DNA of 64,000 nt from Bdellovibrionia bacterium (GCA_030427805.1 JAUICP010000001.1:124001-188000); one strand, 5' to 3'; positions 10,107 to 19,778 are shown, counted from the stretch's first letter. Translations and numbers: made by a program. Notes: generated from the letters alone by a model not told the origin.

Positions 10107-11318
10107 ATGGGATCTGATGTATTTGAAATTTCAGTTAACTTTGTAAAAATGGTCGCCATCTTTTTATTGATGGTGAACTTGGTTCCAATGCTCGTTTGGG
10201 TTGAGCGTAGAGGTTCTGCCTTTATTCAAAATCGTTTTGGTCCCAATCGTGTCGGTCCCTTGGGGCTTATTCAACTGGCCGCTGACGCCATCAAATTCTT
10301 ATTTAAAGAAGAGTTTATTCCCCCTAAAGGTAATAAAGCTCTCTTTTTGATAGCTCCAATAATTGCGCTTATTCCCGGAGCGATTGCTTTCGGTTCTATT
10401 CCTCTTTCAGTGCCGATAGAGATATCTGCTTTTGAAATGTTTGGAAGCCAATGGGGCCCCTATGTTTTTCCATTTCAAAGTTTCGAAATTGGAATTGGGA
10501 TTGTATTTGTCCTCGGAGTTTCCTCTCTGGGAGCCTATTCAATGCTTTTAGCCGGCTTTGGATCTGCCAATAAGTATTCTTTGTATGGTGCTCTAAGAGC
10601 TTCCGCGCAGATGATTAGTTATGAACTGGCAATGGGACTCGCTATTGTTGGTATTCTCATTGTATACGGAACATTCGATTTTGCAGAGATGATTGCTGCT
10701 CAACAGGGTCCTTTGAGTATCCCTTTGTTTGAGGCGGATCACGTTGTTAACAAGATTTTGGGAATTCTTCCTAATTGGGGAGTTTTCTATCAACCTGTCG
10801 GATTTATTCTTCTTTTTGTTTCAGTTTTCGCAGAAACGAACCGACTGCCTTTTGATTTACCCGAAGCTGAATCGGAACTCGTTGCCGGCTATCATACCGA
10901 ATACGGCGGAATAAAAATGAATATGTTCTACATTGGCGAGTACGGACATATGATGGTTGCCTCGGCACTCATCGCTGTTTTTTACTTTGGTGGATACAGC
11001 CTCGGTACAACCCTCGATACCATTCTTGTAGAAGGTACCATCGTTCCAAACATGTCGGCTTTGTTTGCGAGCTTACTCAATCTCTTTGGTAGCGGTTGGG
11101 AGCAGTCGACAAATTTGATTAACGTAGTTCGCGCTTTTGTCTTTCACGGAATTTTCATGGCTAAAATACTTCTGTTCCTTTGGATCTTTGTTTGGGTTCG
11201 TTGGACACTTCCGAGATTTCGTTATGACCAGTTGATGGATCTTGGTTGGAAGACCATGTTGCCTTGGGCTCTAGCCAACACAATTATAACCGCTTTCCTC
11301 ATGCTTTTCTTACGTTAG
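10107..11318 (+). CDS. nuoH: NADH-quinone oxidoreductase subunit H
   Basis: This 403-residue polytopic subunit sits at the junction of the two arms of complex I and forms part of the quinone channel. Signatures seen: WVERRGSAFIQNRFGPNRVGP near the N-terminus, and AETNRLPFDLPEAESELVAG followed by YHTEYGG, the charged loop lining the quinone cavity. It is longer than E. coli NuoH (about 325 residues). The extra length lies mainly in loops around residues 105-125 and 295-335. It begins 1 base after nuoA and ends 9 bases before nuoJ, so the genes are translated as one operon. Confidence 0.95.
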   Translation: MGSDVFEISVNFVKMVAIFLLMVNLVPMLVWVERRGSAFIQNRFGPNRVGPLGLIQLAADAIKFLFKEEFIPPKGNKALFLIAPIIALIPGAIAFGSIPLSVPIEISAFEMFGSQWGPYVFPFQSFEIGIGIVFVLGVSSLGAYSMLLAGFGSANKYSLYGALRASAQMISYELAMGLAIVGILIVYGTFDFAEMIAAQQGPLSIPLFEADHVVNKILGILPNWGVFYQPVGFILLFVSVFAETNRLPFDLPEAESELVAGYHTEYGGIKMNMFYIGEYGHMMVASALIAVFYFGGYSLGTTLDTILVEGTIVPNMSALFASLLNLFGSGWEQSTNLINVVRAFVFHGIFMAKILLFLWIFVWVRWTLPRFRYDQLMDLGWKTMLPWALANTIITAFLMLFLR

Positions 11319-11327
11319 GAATAATAA

Positions 11328-11891
11328 ATGAGTGAATTAGATATTCTTTTTTATATTCTATCTTCGATGTCGGTACTCTTTGGAGCCCTAGTGGTTTTAA
11401 CGAGTAGTCCGATTTATTCTTCATTGTACTTAGTCATGTCCATGCTCTCTGTGGCTGGAATATTCATGACTTTGAATGCCCCCTTTATTGCGGGAATTCA
11501 GATCATTGTTTATGCCGGCGCGGTTTTAGTTTTATTCGTTATGGTCTTAATGCTTTTCGATTTAAAGCGAGAAACTAAAGCTTTCACAAAGGGTCGTTTT
11601 TCGGGCTTTTTAAAATTAGTTGGTGCTGGTCTTCTTTGTGGTTTTATTGCTGGGGCGGCTTATGAATCAGTCAGCCTAATTATGGCGACCAGTGAAGAGA
11701 TTCCAACTAATATCGCTGCCGCTGCAGAAACAGGTTTTTCTCCAACCACGAATTCAATAAAAGAAATTTCAAAACTACTTTTCACAAAATACTTATTTGC
11801 TTTTGAAGTTTTAGGCCTTCTTCTCTTAGTTGTTCCGATTGGAGCGGTTGCCCTATCTCGTGTTGCAGGAGGTACCCATGCAAAGCACTGA
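11328..11891 (+). CDS. nuoJ: NADH-quinone oxidoreductase subunit J
   Basis: The 187-residue membrane protein has about five helices. The family signature is in helix 3 (GIQIIVYAGAVLVLFVMVLM), with a glutamine/tyrosine pattern typical of NuoJ. It is part of the proton-translocating membrane arm. The region 105-150 is a longer, less conserved loop. The gene overlaps the start of nuoK by 14 bases, suggesting translational coupling. Confidence 0.93.
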   Translation: MSELDILFYILSSMSVLFGALVVLTSSPIYSSLYLVMSMLSVAGIFMTLNAPFIAGIQIIVYAGAVLVLFVMVLMLFDLKRETKAFTKGRFSGFLKLVGAGLLCGFIAGAAYESVSLIMATSEEIPTNIAAAAETGFSPTTNSIKEISKLLFTKYLFAFEVLGLLLLVVPIGAVALSRVAGGTHAKH

Positions 11892-12204
11892 AGCACTAGT
11901 AAGCGTCGGCTTAAATCACTACCTCGTTTTATCGGCACTATTATTTACTATTGGCTCCCTAGGCGTTTTACTCCGAAAAAACATGATTGTTATTTTGATG
12001 TCTATCGAGTTGATGCTAAATGCGGTGAATATATCTTTCGTGGCCTTTGCTACATATCTCGATAATCTCGATGGCAAGATTATGGTTCTTTTTGTAATGA
12101 CCATCGCGGCAGCTGAAGCCGCCGTGGGATTAGCCTTGGCTGTAAATATATTTAAGAACTTCCGCGAAGTTAACATTCGATTTTTTGAGCATCTAAGGGG
12201 GTAG
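11878..12204 (+). CDS. nuoK: NADH-quinone oxidoreductase subunit K
   Basis: I choose the ATG at 11878 (108 residues), with AGGAGG five bases upstream, over an upstream in-frame start lying inside nuoJ. The protein has three transmembrane helices. The two membrane glutamates expected in NuoK are visible, one in MSIELMLNAVNI and one in IAAAEAAVGLALAV. It belongs to the antiporter-like part of the complex I membrane arm. nuoL follows after 1 base. Confidence 0.95.
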   Translation: MQSTEALVSVGLNHYLVLSALLFTIGSLGVLLRKNMIVILMSIELMLNAVNISFVAFATYLDNLDGKIMVLFVMTIAAAEAAVGLALAVNIFKNFREVNIRFFEHLRG

Positions 12205-12205
12205 A

Positions 12206-14140
12206 GTGAGTCATTCAGTTTTACTTTCAATATTACTTCTCGCTCCATTTTTTGGGTTTTTGTTTAACGGCCTTCGTTTTAAAAGTAAAAACGTTCAGGT
12301 TGCAGGCGTTGTTGGAACTGCGATGGTGGGCATATCATTTATTTGTTCGGTCTTACTTTTTAGCCAGTTGGCAAGTCTGCCCGAGGCCGAGCGCAGCTTA
12401 AGAGCTGAGTATTGGAATTGGTTAAATGTAGCTGGACTTCAGATTCCATTGGCTTTTGTCGTCGATCAACTTTCTGCGGTCATGATATTAGTGATCACCG
12501 GTATTGGAACATTAATTCACTTATTTAGTATCGGCTATATGTCTCACGACGAGAGACCATCGAAGTATTTTTCCTATCTTAACTTTTTCGTGTTTAACAT
12601 GCTTCTACTCGTTCTTGGGGACAACTTAGTCCTCATGTTCTTTGGTTGGGAAGGCGTTGGACTCGCATCTTACCTTCTGATTGGTTTCTGGTTTACAGAC
12701 AAAGAAAAAGCCGCTGCAGGTATGAAAGCCTTTGTTACCAATCGTATTGGTGATGCAGGTTTCTTAATTGGTCTGTTTTTACTTTTCGGTGAATTTGGCT
12801 CAATCGTTTTTGAAACCTTGAATGCTCAGGCACCTACGGTCCAAGACATGAGCTGGAATAGTAATCTAACACTAGCTTGTATTGCTCTCTTTATTGGGGC
12901 TTGTGGTAAGTCGGCCCAGATACCATTGTATGTATGGCTCCCAGATGCCATGGCAGGTCCGACACCGGTCTCCGCATTAATTCACGCGGCAACAATGGTG
13001 ACAGCCGGTGTTTATATGATCTGCCGACTCAGCAATATCTTTATAGCAGCACCCAATGCTCTATTTATTGTAGCTATTATTGGTGCACTCACTCTATTGA
13101 TGGCGGCATCGATTGGCCTTACCCAGTGGGACATTAAAAAGGTCCTCGCCTATTCAACAGTATCTCAGCTCGGCTATATGTTCTTGGCCGTCGGAGTAGG
13201 TGCTTTTAATGCAGCTATGTTTCACCTTGTAACTCACGCTTTCTTTAAGGCCTTAATGTTCTTGGGTTCGGGCTCGGTGATTCACGCTATGCACGAAGAA
13301 CAAGATATACGAAAAATGGGGGGGCTTAAAAAGCATATGCCCGTAACCCATTGGACTTTTGTAGCTGGCTGGCTGGCTATTATAGGAACTCCATTGTTTT
13401 CTGGCTTTATGTCAAAGGATGAGATCCTCTGGATGTCTTGGCATAGCCCACTTGGTTCTTGGTACCTTTGGCTCATGGGTGTAGCTGGAGCGGGAATGAC
13501 TGCTTTTTATATGACCCGTCTCATGGCTCTGACTTTTTGGGGAGAAAGCCGAGTTCCTTCGGATGTGCATCCCCATGAATCACCAACCAGCATGACCCTA
13601 CCGCTTATAGTCCTCGGGGTTCTTTCTGTCTTTGGTGGGTTTTTAGGAATTCCCCACGTGCTTGGTAAAATCCTACCTGGTCACCCACCTAATTTCTTTG
13701 AACATTGGTTAGACCCACGACTCGCAAATATTCCTGGCTTAGCGCAAGCCAATATCACGATGGAGTGGATTGGAATTGCAATTTCTGTAACCACAGCGGC
13801 CGTCGGTGCTATTCTCGCATATCGCTTCTATATTATTCGCAAAGATCTACCAGAGAAGGTCACTTCAAAAATCAAAGGTCTATACGAACTAGTTTACAAT
13901 AAATATTGGGTTGATGAGTTTTACTTTGGTCGAATCATTAATCCGATCGTCGAAATGAGCAAAGGCCTCTGGATGTATATCGATGTGAACTTCATCGATA
14001 AAATTACCTACTGGACGAGTGATATGGTTAAGGGCGCGGGCTCAAGTGTGCGCTCTATGCAGTCCGGCAATATCCAGCAATACGCTCTTCTAATTCTCTT
14101 AGGTGTCGTCGTAGTCATCTTTGCAGTGGTGATGGGGTAA
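12206..14140 (+). CDS. nuoL: NADH-quinone oxidoreductase subunit L
   Basis: This is a 644-residue antiporter-like proton pump, the distal end of the membrane arm. Recognised by FFGWEGVGLASYLLIGFW, the KSAQIPLYVWLPDAMAGPTP motif, ALIHAATMVTAGVY, and the C-terminal lateral helix region (about 560-620). The key Glu in helix 5 (GWEG) and the Lys of GKSAQIPL are present. The start is GTG, one base after the nuoK stop. Length matches the family (about 610-650). Confidence 0.96.
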   Translation: MSHSVLLSILLLAPFFGFLFNGLRFKSKNVQVAGVVGTAMVGISFICSVLLFSQLASLPEAERSLRAEYWNWLNVAGLQIPLAFVVDQLSAVMILVITGIGTLIHLFSIGYMSHDERPSKYFSYLNFFVFNMLLLVLGDNLVLMFFGWEGVGLASYLLIGFWFTDKEKAAAGMKAFVTNRIGDAGFLIGLFLLFGEFGSIVFETLNAQAPTVQDMSWNSNLTLACIALFIGACGKSAQIPLYVWLPDAMAGPTPVSALIHAATMVTAGVYMICRLSNIFIAAPNALFIVAIIGALTLLMAASIGLTQWDIKKVLAYSTVSQLGYMFLAVGVGAFNAAMFHLVTHAFFKALMFLGSGSVIHAMHEEQDIRKMGGLKKHMPVTHWTFVAGWLAIIGTPLFSGFMSKDEILWMSWHSPLGSWYLWLMGVAGAGMTAFYMTRLMALTFWGESRVPSDVHPHESPTSMTLPLIVLGVLSVFGGFLGIPHVLGKILPGHPPNFFEHWLDPRLANIPGLAQANITMEWIGIAISVTTAAVGAILAYRFYIIRKDLPEKVTSKIKGLYELVYNKYWVDEFYFGRIINPIVEMSKGLWMYIDVNFIDKITYWTSDMVKGAGSSVRSMQSGNIQQYALLILLGVVVVIFAVVMG

Positions 14141-14142
14141 TT

Positions 14143-15729
14143 ATGGGATTATTAAGTTTAATTGTTTTTCTACCACTTTTATTCGCAGTCATCATTGCCC
14201 TGATGCCATCTGATAAAACTGTAAGATTGTCGTCATTAGTTTTCGCCACTCTTCACTTTGTAATAAGCCTTGGTTTGTTATTTAAGTTTGATAGTTCTTC
14301 GGCGGCAATTCAGTTAGCTGAACAGATTCCTTGGATACCTGAAATAGGCGTCACCTATTTTGTAGGAATCGACGGGCTTTCACTTTGGCTTGTGATACTT
14401 TCTACTTTTCTCACACCACTTATTATTTTAGGAAGTTGGGAGAGTATAACCAAGAGAGTGAAGTTCTTTCATTTAAACCTCTTTCTTTTGCAAACGGCGA
14501 TGCTTGGCTCTTTCCTCGCTCTCGATGCCATATTGTTTTACGTCTTTTTCGAATTGTCCCTCGTACCAATGTATTTCATTGTTGGTATCTGGGGAGGAGC
14601 GAGACGGATCTACGCCACCATGAAATTCTTTATCTTTACCATGGCCGGGTCGGTTTTAATGTTACTTGGAATCATTTATTTGATTTTCCAAGTGGATGCC
14701 CAGGGCGGAGCACTGAGTGCGAATGTTTTAGATTTTTATCGGCTCAATATTCCTTTTATAGCCAATGACTTTTTAAACCCTCAAACTCTTCTCTTTTTTG
14801 CATTTGCCATAGCTTTCGCAATCAAGGTTCCGATGTTTCCTGTTCATACTTGGTTACCTGACGCTCACGTTGAAGCACCAACTGCCGGTTCCGTCGTTTT
14901 AGCAGCCGTTATGTTGAAAATGGGAACCTATGGTTTTCTTCGGTTTGTCATTCCAATGTTTCCGGATGCGGCAGCACACTGGGCCTGGTTATTCATGCTC
15001 TTAGGTGTGGTCGGAATTATTTACGGTGCATTGGTTGCCATGGTTCAGCCCGACATGAAGAAGCTAGTAGCTTATTCTTCGGTTTCTCACATGGGTTATG
15101 TGATCATTGGCCTTTTTGCCCTTAATGCCTACGGTGTCACCGGAGGAGTTTACCAGATGTTAAATCACGGTATTAGTACCGGTGGGCTTTTCTTATTAGT
15201 AGGAATGATCTATGACCGGACCCATTCCCGTGAAATTGTAAAGTATGGAGGTCTCGCTAAGATTCTTCCGATCTACACAATATTATTTTTCATCATTACT
15301 TTTTCGAGTATTGCCGTTCCGATGACAAATGGCTTTGTCGGTGAATTTTTAATTCTTCTTGGAACATTCCAGGCGAATCCCGTCTACGGAATATTTGCAG
15401 CAACAGGTGTGGTGTTTGGTGCTGTCTACATGCTCTGGATGTGTAAGAAAATTTTCTTTGGTACAGAGGGCGAATTAATGAACCAAACAAAGGGTGTCTT
15501 AAAAGACCTGAGTCTCAGAGAAATTGTTGTGATGGCACCATTGGTGGTCATGGTCTTCTGGATGGGTTTGTTCCCCGATCACTTTTTGAATTGGTCAAAA
15601 CCAAGTCTCGATTATTTGGTTAATAATAGAGAAAACTATGAACTCACTTTAAAAGACGCCAATCAGAATTCTCAAACAAAAACGGCTTTGATCGTTGAGA
15701 AAGATGAAGAAGAAGGGGAGACACTTTAA
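14143..15729 (+). CDS. nuoM: NADH-quinone oxidoreductase subunit M
   Basis: A 528-residue antiporter-like subunit of complex I. Seen: VTYFVGIDGLSLWLV, FYVFFELSLVPMYFIVGIWGG with the conserved Glu, FAIKVPMFPVHTWLPDAHVEAPT with the conserved Lys, and MVQPDMKKLVAYSSVSHMGYV. About 14 helices are expected. Its stop codon overlaps the nuoN ATG by one base. The C-terminal tail (about 500-528) is hydrophilic and acidic, probably cytoplasmic. Confidence 0.96.
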   Translation: MGLLSLIVFLPLLFAVIIALMPSDKTVRLSSLVFATLHFVISLGLLFKFDSSSAAIQLAEQIPWIPEIGVTYFVGIDGLSLWLVILSTFLTPLIILGSWESITKRVKFFHLNLFLLQTAMLGSFLALDAILFYVFFELSLVPMYFIVGIWGGARRIYATMKFFIFTMAGSVLMLLGIIYLIFQVDAQGGALSANVLDFYRLNIPFIANDFLNPQTLLFFAFAIAFAIKVPMFPVHTWLPDAHVEAPTAGSVVLAAVMLKMGTYGFLRFVIPMFPDAAAHWAWLFMLLGVVGIIYGALVAMVQPDMKKLVAYSSVSHMGYVIIGLFALNAYGVTGGVYQMLNHGISTGGLFLLVGMIYDRTHSREIVKYGGLAKILPIYTILFFIITFSSIAVPMTNGFVGEFLILLGTFQANPVYGIFAATGVVFGAVYMLWMCKKIFFGTEGELMNQTKGVLKDLSLREIVVMAPLVVMVFWMGLFPDHFLNWSKPSLDYLVNNRENYELTLKDANQNSQTKTALIVEKDEEEGETL

Positions 15730-17231
15730 TGGATGTACAATTTAATGCCCTCAGGGAACCCATTCTAATTCTGCCTTTAATTATACTTTTTATTGCGAGT
15801 GTGATTCCGATCACTCTTAAAATGTTAAGAGGAAATCGAGAGCTTAAACCTTTTGCGGCAGTGATCTGGGGCTTTTTCGGTTTACTAGGTGCCTCGGGAA
15901 CGACTTTCGCAGTTATCTCTAATATGTTGAGAGAATCACAAGAGCCTTTTATTACAGCTTTTTCTGGTGCCATAGTTATTGATGGCATGGGTATTTGGAT
16001 TAGTTATCTCATATATTTTCTAGGAGCGATTACACTCTTATTGTCCTACGACCATATTGCCGTGCGTGGAAAGCAGTTTTCGGAGTATCTATTTCTGACT
16101 CTCAATTCAATTATCGGAATGGTCCTAGTCGTTATGTCTAACGACCTAATGATTACATTTATTGCTATTGAATTTATGTCATTGGCTCTTTACGTAATTA
16201 TTGCTCTTTCTCGCGAAAGAACATTGTCAAAAGAGGCTTCGTTTAAATACTTTGTATTGGGTTCGTTTGCTTCGGCTATTTTTCTTTTTGGAATTTCATT
16301 TGTTTATGGTTCAGTGGGATCGACATCAATTCCCGTCATAACATCAAACGCTGTTGATCTATTCAATTCGAATAAGCTGTTTGTAATCGGATTATTGATG
16401 ATCGTTGTGGGATTTGCCTTTAAAATTTCGGTTTTCCCATTTCACGCTTGGACTCCAGATGTCTACCAGGGTGCTGCGACACCGGTAACGACCCTCATGT
16501 CGACGGCTGTGAAGGCAGCTTCGTTCTTGGCCTTCTTGAGAATTTTTACTTCGGCTAACTTTTTTAGGCTTGAAGATCTCGACTTTTTAAATGTTATGCA
16601 GTGGTTGGCGATTCTTACAATGACCGTAGGAAATGTTGCGGCCCTAAAGCAGACCAATCTAAAAAGAATGCTCGCCTATTCAAGTATTGCTCACTCCGGT
16701 TATATGATGGTTGGTATTATCTCTGCTGGATTTGGTGAGAACTTTGATAGTGGAGCAACTGGTCTACTCTTTTACATTTTCGCCTATTCGCTTATGACTG
16801 TTGGTACGTTTGCGCTCGTAGCTCTCTTTGAAAAGAAAGAGACGACAATTTTAAATATCGACGGCCTTAAGGGTCTTTCTTTAAAGGCGCCCCTAGTTGC
16901 TCTATCGTTTGCTATTTTACTCCTGAGTTTAGCTGGAATTCCTCCAACCCTTGGCTTTTTCTCTAAGTTCTACTTATTTTCAGCAGCCATGGATCAGGGT
17001 TTTATTTGGCTATCCCTCTGGGGTGTTATTAACTCTGTGATTAGTGTTTATTACTACCTCAAACCAGTAGTTTACATGTACATGTCTGAGGATCAGCCCA
17101 ATGAGATCCAAACCCGTTTGGTCTTTACTAAAGCAACTTTAGTTGCCTCCGCGGTCTTTATTGTGGTCTTTGGAATCCTTTCAGCATCTCTTTTCAGAGT
17201 GGTTCAAAAGTCCGTAATTACAGGGCTTTAG
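15729..17231 (+). CDS. nuoN: NADH-quinone oxidoreductase subunit N
   Basis: A 500-residue antiporter-like membrane-arm subunit. Motifs: IAIEFMSLALYVIIA with the conserved Glu, FKISVFPFHAWTPDVYQGAATPV with the conserved Lys, and LKRMLAYSSIAHSGYMMVG. It is the last gene of the nuoAHJKLMN operon and is followed by a strong terminator. No peripheral-arm gene (nuoB, C, D, E, F, G, I) is found next to it. Confidence 0.96.
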   Translation: MDVQFNALREPILILPLIILFIASVIPITLKMLRGNRELKPFAAVIWGFFGLLGASGTTFAVISNMLRESQEPFITAFSGAIVIDGMGIWISYLIYFLGAITLLLSYDHIAVRGKQFSEYLFLTLNSIIGMVLVVMSNDLMITFIAIEFMSLALYVIIALSRERTLSKEASFKYFVLGSFASAIFLFGISFVYGSVGSTSIPVITSNAVDLFNSNKLFVIGLLMIVVGFAFKISVFPFHAWTPDVYQGAATPVTTLMSTAVKAASFLAFLRIFTSANFFRLEDLDFLNVMQWLAILTMTVGNVAALKQTNLKRMLAYSSIAHSGYMMVGIISAGFGENFDSGATGLLFYIFAYSLMTVGTFALVALFEKKETTILNIDGLKGLSLKAPLVALSFAILLLSLAGIPPTLGFFSKFYLFSAAMDQGFIWLSLWGVINSVISVYYYLKPVVYMYMSEDQPNEIQTRLVFTKATLVASAVFIVVFGILSASLFRVVQKSVITGL

Positions 17232-17256
17232 GATTAAATTGACTTTAAATACTGAT

Positions 17257-17285
17257 CCCCTGGAAGCTCTTCAGGGGTTTTTTTT
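17257..17285 (+). terminator. Rho-independent terminator of the nuo operon
   Basis: CCCCTG and CAGGGG, extended by an inner GAAG/CTTC with one bulged G, form the stem. Eight T follow. It starts 26 bases after the nuoN stop. Confidence 0.88.
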
Positions 17286-17398
17286 ATAAAAAAACAACAA
17301 ATAAGAGCAAATCTCCTAAAATAAGTACAATTTAGGAGCCTCCAGTTTGCCTTAAGGCCCCAAATATAGTGAATTTCCTCCCGGTGTTGGGAGGATCT

Positions 17399-18241
17399 AT
17401 GAAATTGATCACTATTGCCCTGTTGGGCCTTTTTCTTTCGTTAAATGCATTCGCACTTCATACTCCACGGGGTAAGGGGAAAATCAGTAAGGCATCATCG
17501 GTTTCAAAGTATACGGTGAAATTTCTTGCTGTCATCGAAGTACCAGGAGCTCAAGCGCTTCAGCAGTGTACGGGTACTTTTATCTCTTCTAGAACAATTC
17601 TCACGGCAGCCCATTGTGTTGAATGGGCCGATCACTTTGAAGAACTTATGGTGATTACTTTTAAAGGGTCAGAGCCAGTAGACATTCAAGTCATCGAAAA
17701 AGGTGATTACAAAACGAAGATGCATGAAGACTTTAATGATGTCGCTAAAGAGCTTGGCTTAGATTCAGCCGCATCCTATGACATCGGTTTACTGACTTTT
17801 AAGAAAGGCAGTTTTGCAGTTAAGCAATATGCAAAACTCTATGACTATCCTGCTAACTTAGATTCTGACCCGGTCCTCGAGCAAGTGCTCGGTCTAGGGG
17901 CTGGGCAAAAGAATATCATTTTGCCTTTCTTTAGAAAATTTCGCGAACAGTTAAATACTCTTGCTGGAGAATTAAAGGCGACTACTTTAGATTTACAGTC
18001 AGTAGATTTTAATAGTGGAATTTATAGAACGGAACAGGGCTTTAGAGTCTGTGTTGGAGATTCGGGTGGACCTGTTTTAGCCATACATGAAAACCAAGTT
18101 AAAATTCTTGGAGTTTTTTCTGCGGGTCTTACGGGCTTGTTCTCACGTAACTGTGGAAAAACAGTTTATGTCGCCCTGATCTCTGACGAAAATCACGATT
18201 GGGTCCAAGAGAATATGAAGGCCCTAGAAAAAGAGATTTAA
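17399..18241 (+). CDS. Secreted trypsin-like serine protease (family S1)
   Basis: With the start at ATG 17399 (GGGAGGA just upstream) the protein has 280 residues and a signal peptide ending near residue 19 (LNAFA). An earlier in-frame ATG would add ten residues before the leader. The S1 triad is complete: His72 in TILTAAHCV, Asp128 in SYDIGLLTF, and Ser222 in VGDSGGPVL. The paired cysteines expected in the fold are visible (CTGT...AHC; VCVGDSGG...RNCG). It is likely an exported endopeptidase; specificity is not obvious. The gene stands between two terminators, so it is a single transcription unit. Confidence 0.88.
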   Translation: MKLITIALLGLFLSLNAFALHTPRGKGKISKASSVSKYTVKFLAVIEVPGAQALQQCTGTFISSRTILTAAHCVEWADHFEELMVITFKGSEPVDIQVIEKGDYKTKMHEDFNDVAKELGLDSAASYDIGLLTFKKGSFAVKQYAKLYDYPANLDSDPVLEQVLGLGAGQKNIILPFFRKFREQLNTLAGELKATTLDLQSVDFNSGIYRTEQGFRVCVGDSGGPVLAIHENQVKILGVFSAGLTGLFSRNCGKTVYVALISDENHDWVQENMKALEKEI

Positions 18242-18552
18242 TAAATCGAATTTGAATAGACTCAATAGATATTCAATTTAAAAGAACCCGACGAGTTAAG
18301 CGTCGGGTTTTTTAATGTCTAACTTTGATACAATTGGAGAGAAGAACCAAACAAGTCTGATTGATTCTAAGCTAAGTTATGGAAAACAATAGTGTATCAA
18401 TATGAGACAGAGATAATTGTCACCTGACAAAAATTGTTTTACACCTGTTTTTGAAATGATTAATATTTTTACAGCCTAAAATGTTAACTATCTAAAGTTA
18501 TTGAATAAAATATCAAAAAAGTTTCGGCATCGCCTTTGTATTAATAAATGGC
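18242..18552. other. Non-coding stretch of 311 bases
   Basis: It contains the terminator at 18285-18313. The remainder is AT-rich and should hold the promoter of the M23 peptidase gene. I see no clear promoter pair, small reading frame with a ribosome binding site, or large inverted repeat in it. Confidence 0.5.
18285..18313 (+). terminator. Rho-independent terminator after the serine protease gene
   Basis: A 9-bp perfect stem, AACCCGACG with CGTCGGGTT, encloses a 7-base loop and runs into six T. Confidence 0.9.
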
Positions 18553-19356
18553 ATGAACGAGCGAAATTTAATTTTTAAATTATTGGTTTTGGTTTTAATT
18601 AACATTAGTCTTATGGCGATTACGGCTCCCGATGCTGATGCACTTGGTGATAATTATACACCCAGGGATGGCTTTCGAGCGGACACTAATTATAGAGGCC
18701 GTGGCGGAGATGATCCTGCAATCTATAGAGCTTCTTATGGAAGATCAGGTTCGATGAATCCGATGCAGACTCCAGATCTTGCATTGCCACTTTGTGAATG
18801 CCGCGGATGTAGAGCTGGTTATAGAGACTTCGGTATGCGACCTCATCCGATTCGAGGTGGTACAAGACTCCATGCAGGATGTGATTTAGCAGCTCCGACC
18901 GGGACTCCGATCTATGCACCAGCTGATGGTGTCGTTGCTCGCGCCGGATCATGTGGTAGTTACGGAAATTTTATTAGTATCGCACATGGAAGAAGAAGTA
19001 TGACTGCAGATGACCTCGCCTATGCTGGAAGTGTCAACTGCGGACAGGCAGTTAGAAGTGGTTACTCTACAAATTATGGGCACTTATCGCGAATTAGAGT
19101 CCGCCAGGGACAATTCGTAAGAAAAGGTCAGCTCATTGGTTATGTCGGATCAACTGGTGGATCGACGGGGCCTCATTTACATTATGAAGTAAGGTTAAAT
19201 GGTAGACCCACTAACCCCGAGGGTGCCCATGGTTACAGTGCACAAATTACGAGTGCTTCTTTACAAAGAAGTTGCAATGATAACTTTAGAGGTGGCGCAT
19301 TTGATAGCCCCGGTATGATGGTGATGAATAAATGGTTAAGCGAAGTCTATATGTAA
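18553..19356 (+). CDS. Secreted M23-family zinc peptidase (peptidoglycan endopeptidase-like)
   Basis: A 267-residue protein with an N-terminal hydrophobic leader (about 5-25). The LytM/M23 domain spans about 95-220, with zinc ligands in LHAGCD (His107, Asp111) and GPHLHYE (His210; His208 also catalytic), and YGHLSRI containing His177. PADGVV and VGSTGGSTG are typical. These enzymes cut peptide cross-links of peptidoglycan. A cysteine-containing segment CECRGC (81-86) precedes the domain and an extra Cys sits in the HxGxD motif, so disulfides are likely. Its last 25 bases overlap the next gene, suggesting coupled translation and a functional pair. Confidence 0.85.
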   Translation: MNERNLIFKLLVLVLINISLMAITAPDADALGDNYTPRDGFRADTNYRGRGGDDPAIYRASYGRSGSMNPMQTPDLALPLCECRGCRAGYRDFGMRPHPIRGGTRLHAGCDLAAPTGTPIYAPADGVVARAGSCGSYGNFISIAHGRRSMTADDLAYAGSVNCGQAVRSGYSTNYGHLSRIRVRQGQFVRKGQLIGYVGSTGGSTGPHLHYEVRLNGRPTNPEGAHGYSAQITSASLQRSCNDNFRGGAFDSPGMMVMNKWLSEVYM

Positions 19357-19736
19357 TTATTGTTTTAACTCTTCTTTCTCCAGGCATTTACGCAAAGACT
19401 AAGAAAGAGTATTTAAAAGAGTTCTATAAAACCTGTTTTGAAACGGCGAAGGAACGAAACTTATTGGGTAAATCTCAAGAGATTTGCCAGTGTGTTACCA
19501 ATAATTTTCGCTATTTAGTTGAGTCTAAAAAGGATATGGAAATCTTTATTAAGCTTTATAAAACTAAAGACAACCACGACGTACCAGATGGGCTCCTTGA
19601 TATGGATGATTCGGTTGCAAACAATTGTAATAAAGATAGCAACTATCTCTCAGAAAAGGCTCAAGCCATAAAGAAGTCTTTAAAAGAAAAAAAGAAAGAC
19701 GGTAAAAAGCCAAAGTCTAAAAAGGCAGCGAGTTAA
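19332..19736 (+). CDS. Small secreted protein of unknown function, paired with the M23 peptidase
   Basis: A 134-residue protein with a signal peptide (1-21, ending GIYA). The mature part has a conserved-looking cysteine pattern (TCFETAKERN, ICQCVTNNF, NNCNK) and a lysine-rich tail (about 110-134). I do not recognise the family. Its start lies inside the end of the M23 peptidase gene, with a 25-base overlap in another frame, so expression is probably coupled. A role as partner, inhibitor or substrate adaptor of the peptidase is only an inference from position. Confidence 0.7.
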   Translation: MVKRSLYVIIVLTLLSPGIYAKTKKEYLKEFYKTCFETAKERNLLGKSQEICQCVTNNFRYLVESKKDMEIFIKLYKTKDNHDVPDGLLDMDDSVANNCNKDSNYLSEKAQAIKKSLKEKKKDGKKPKSKKAAS

Positions 19737-19778
19737 TCAAACCTAATTGAACCAACTCCTTTTACCTCTATTTTGAAT

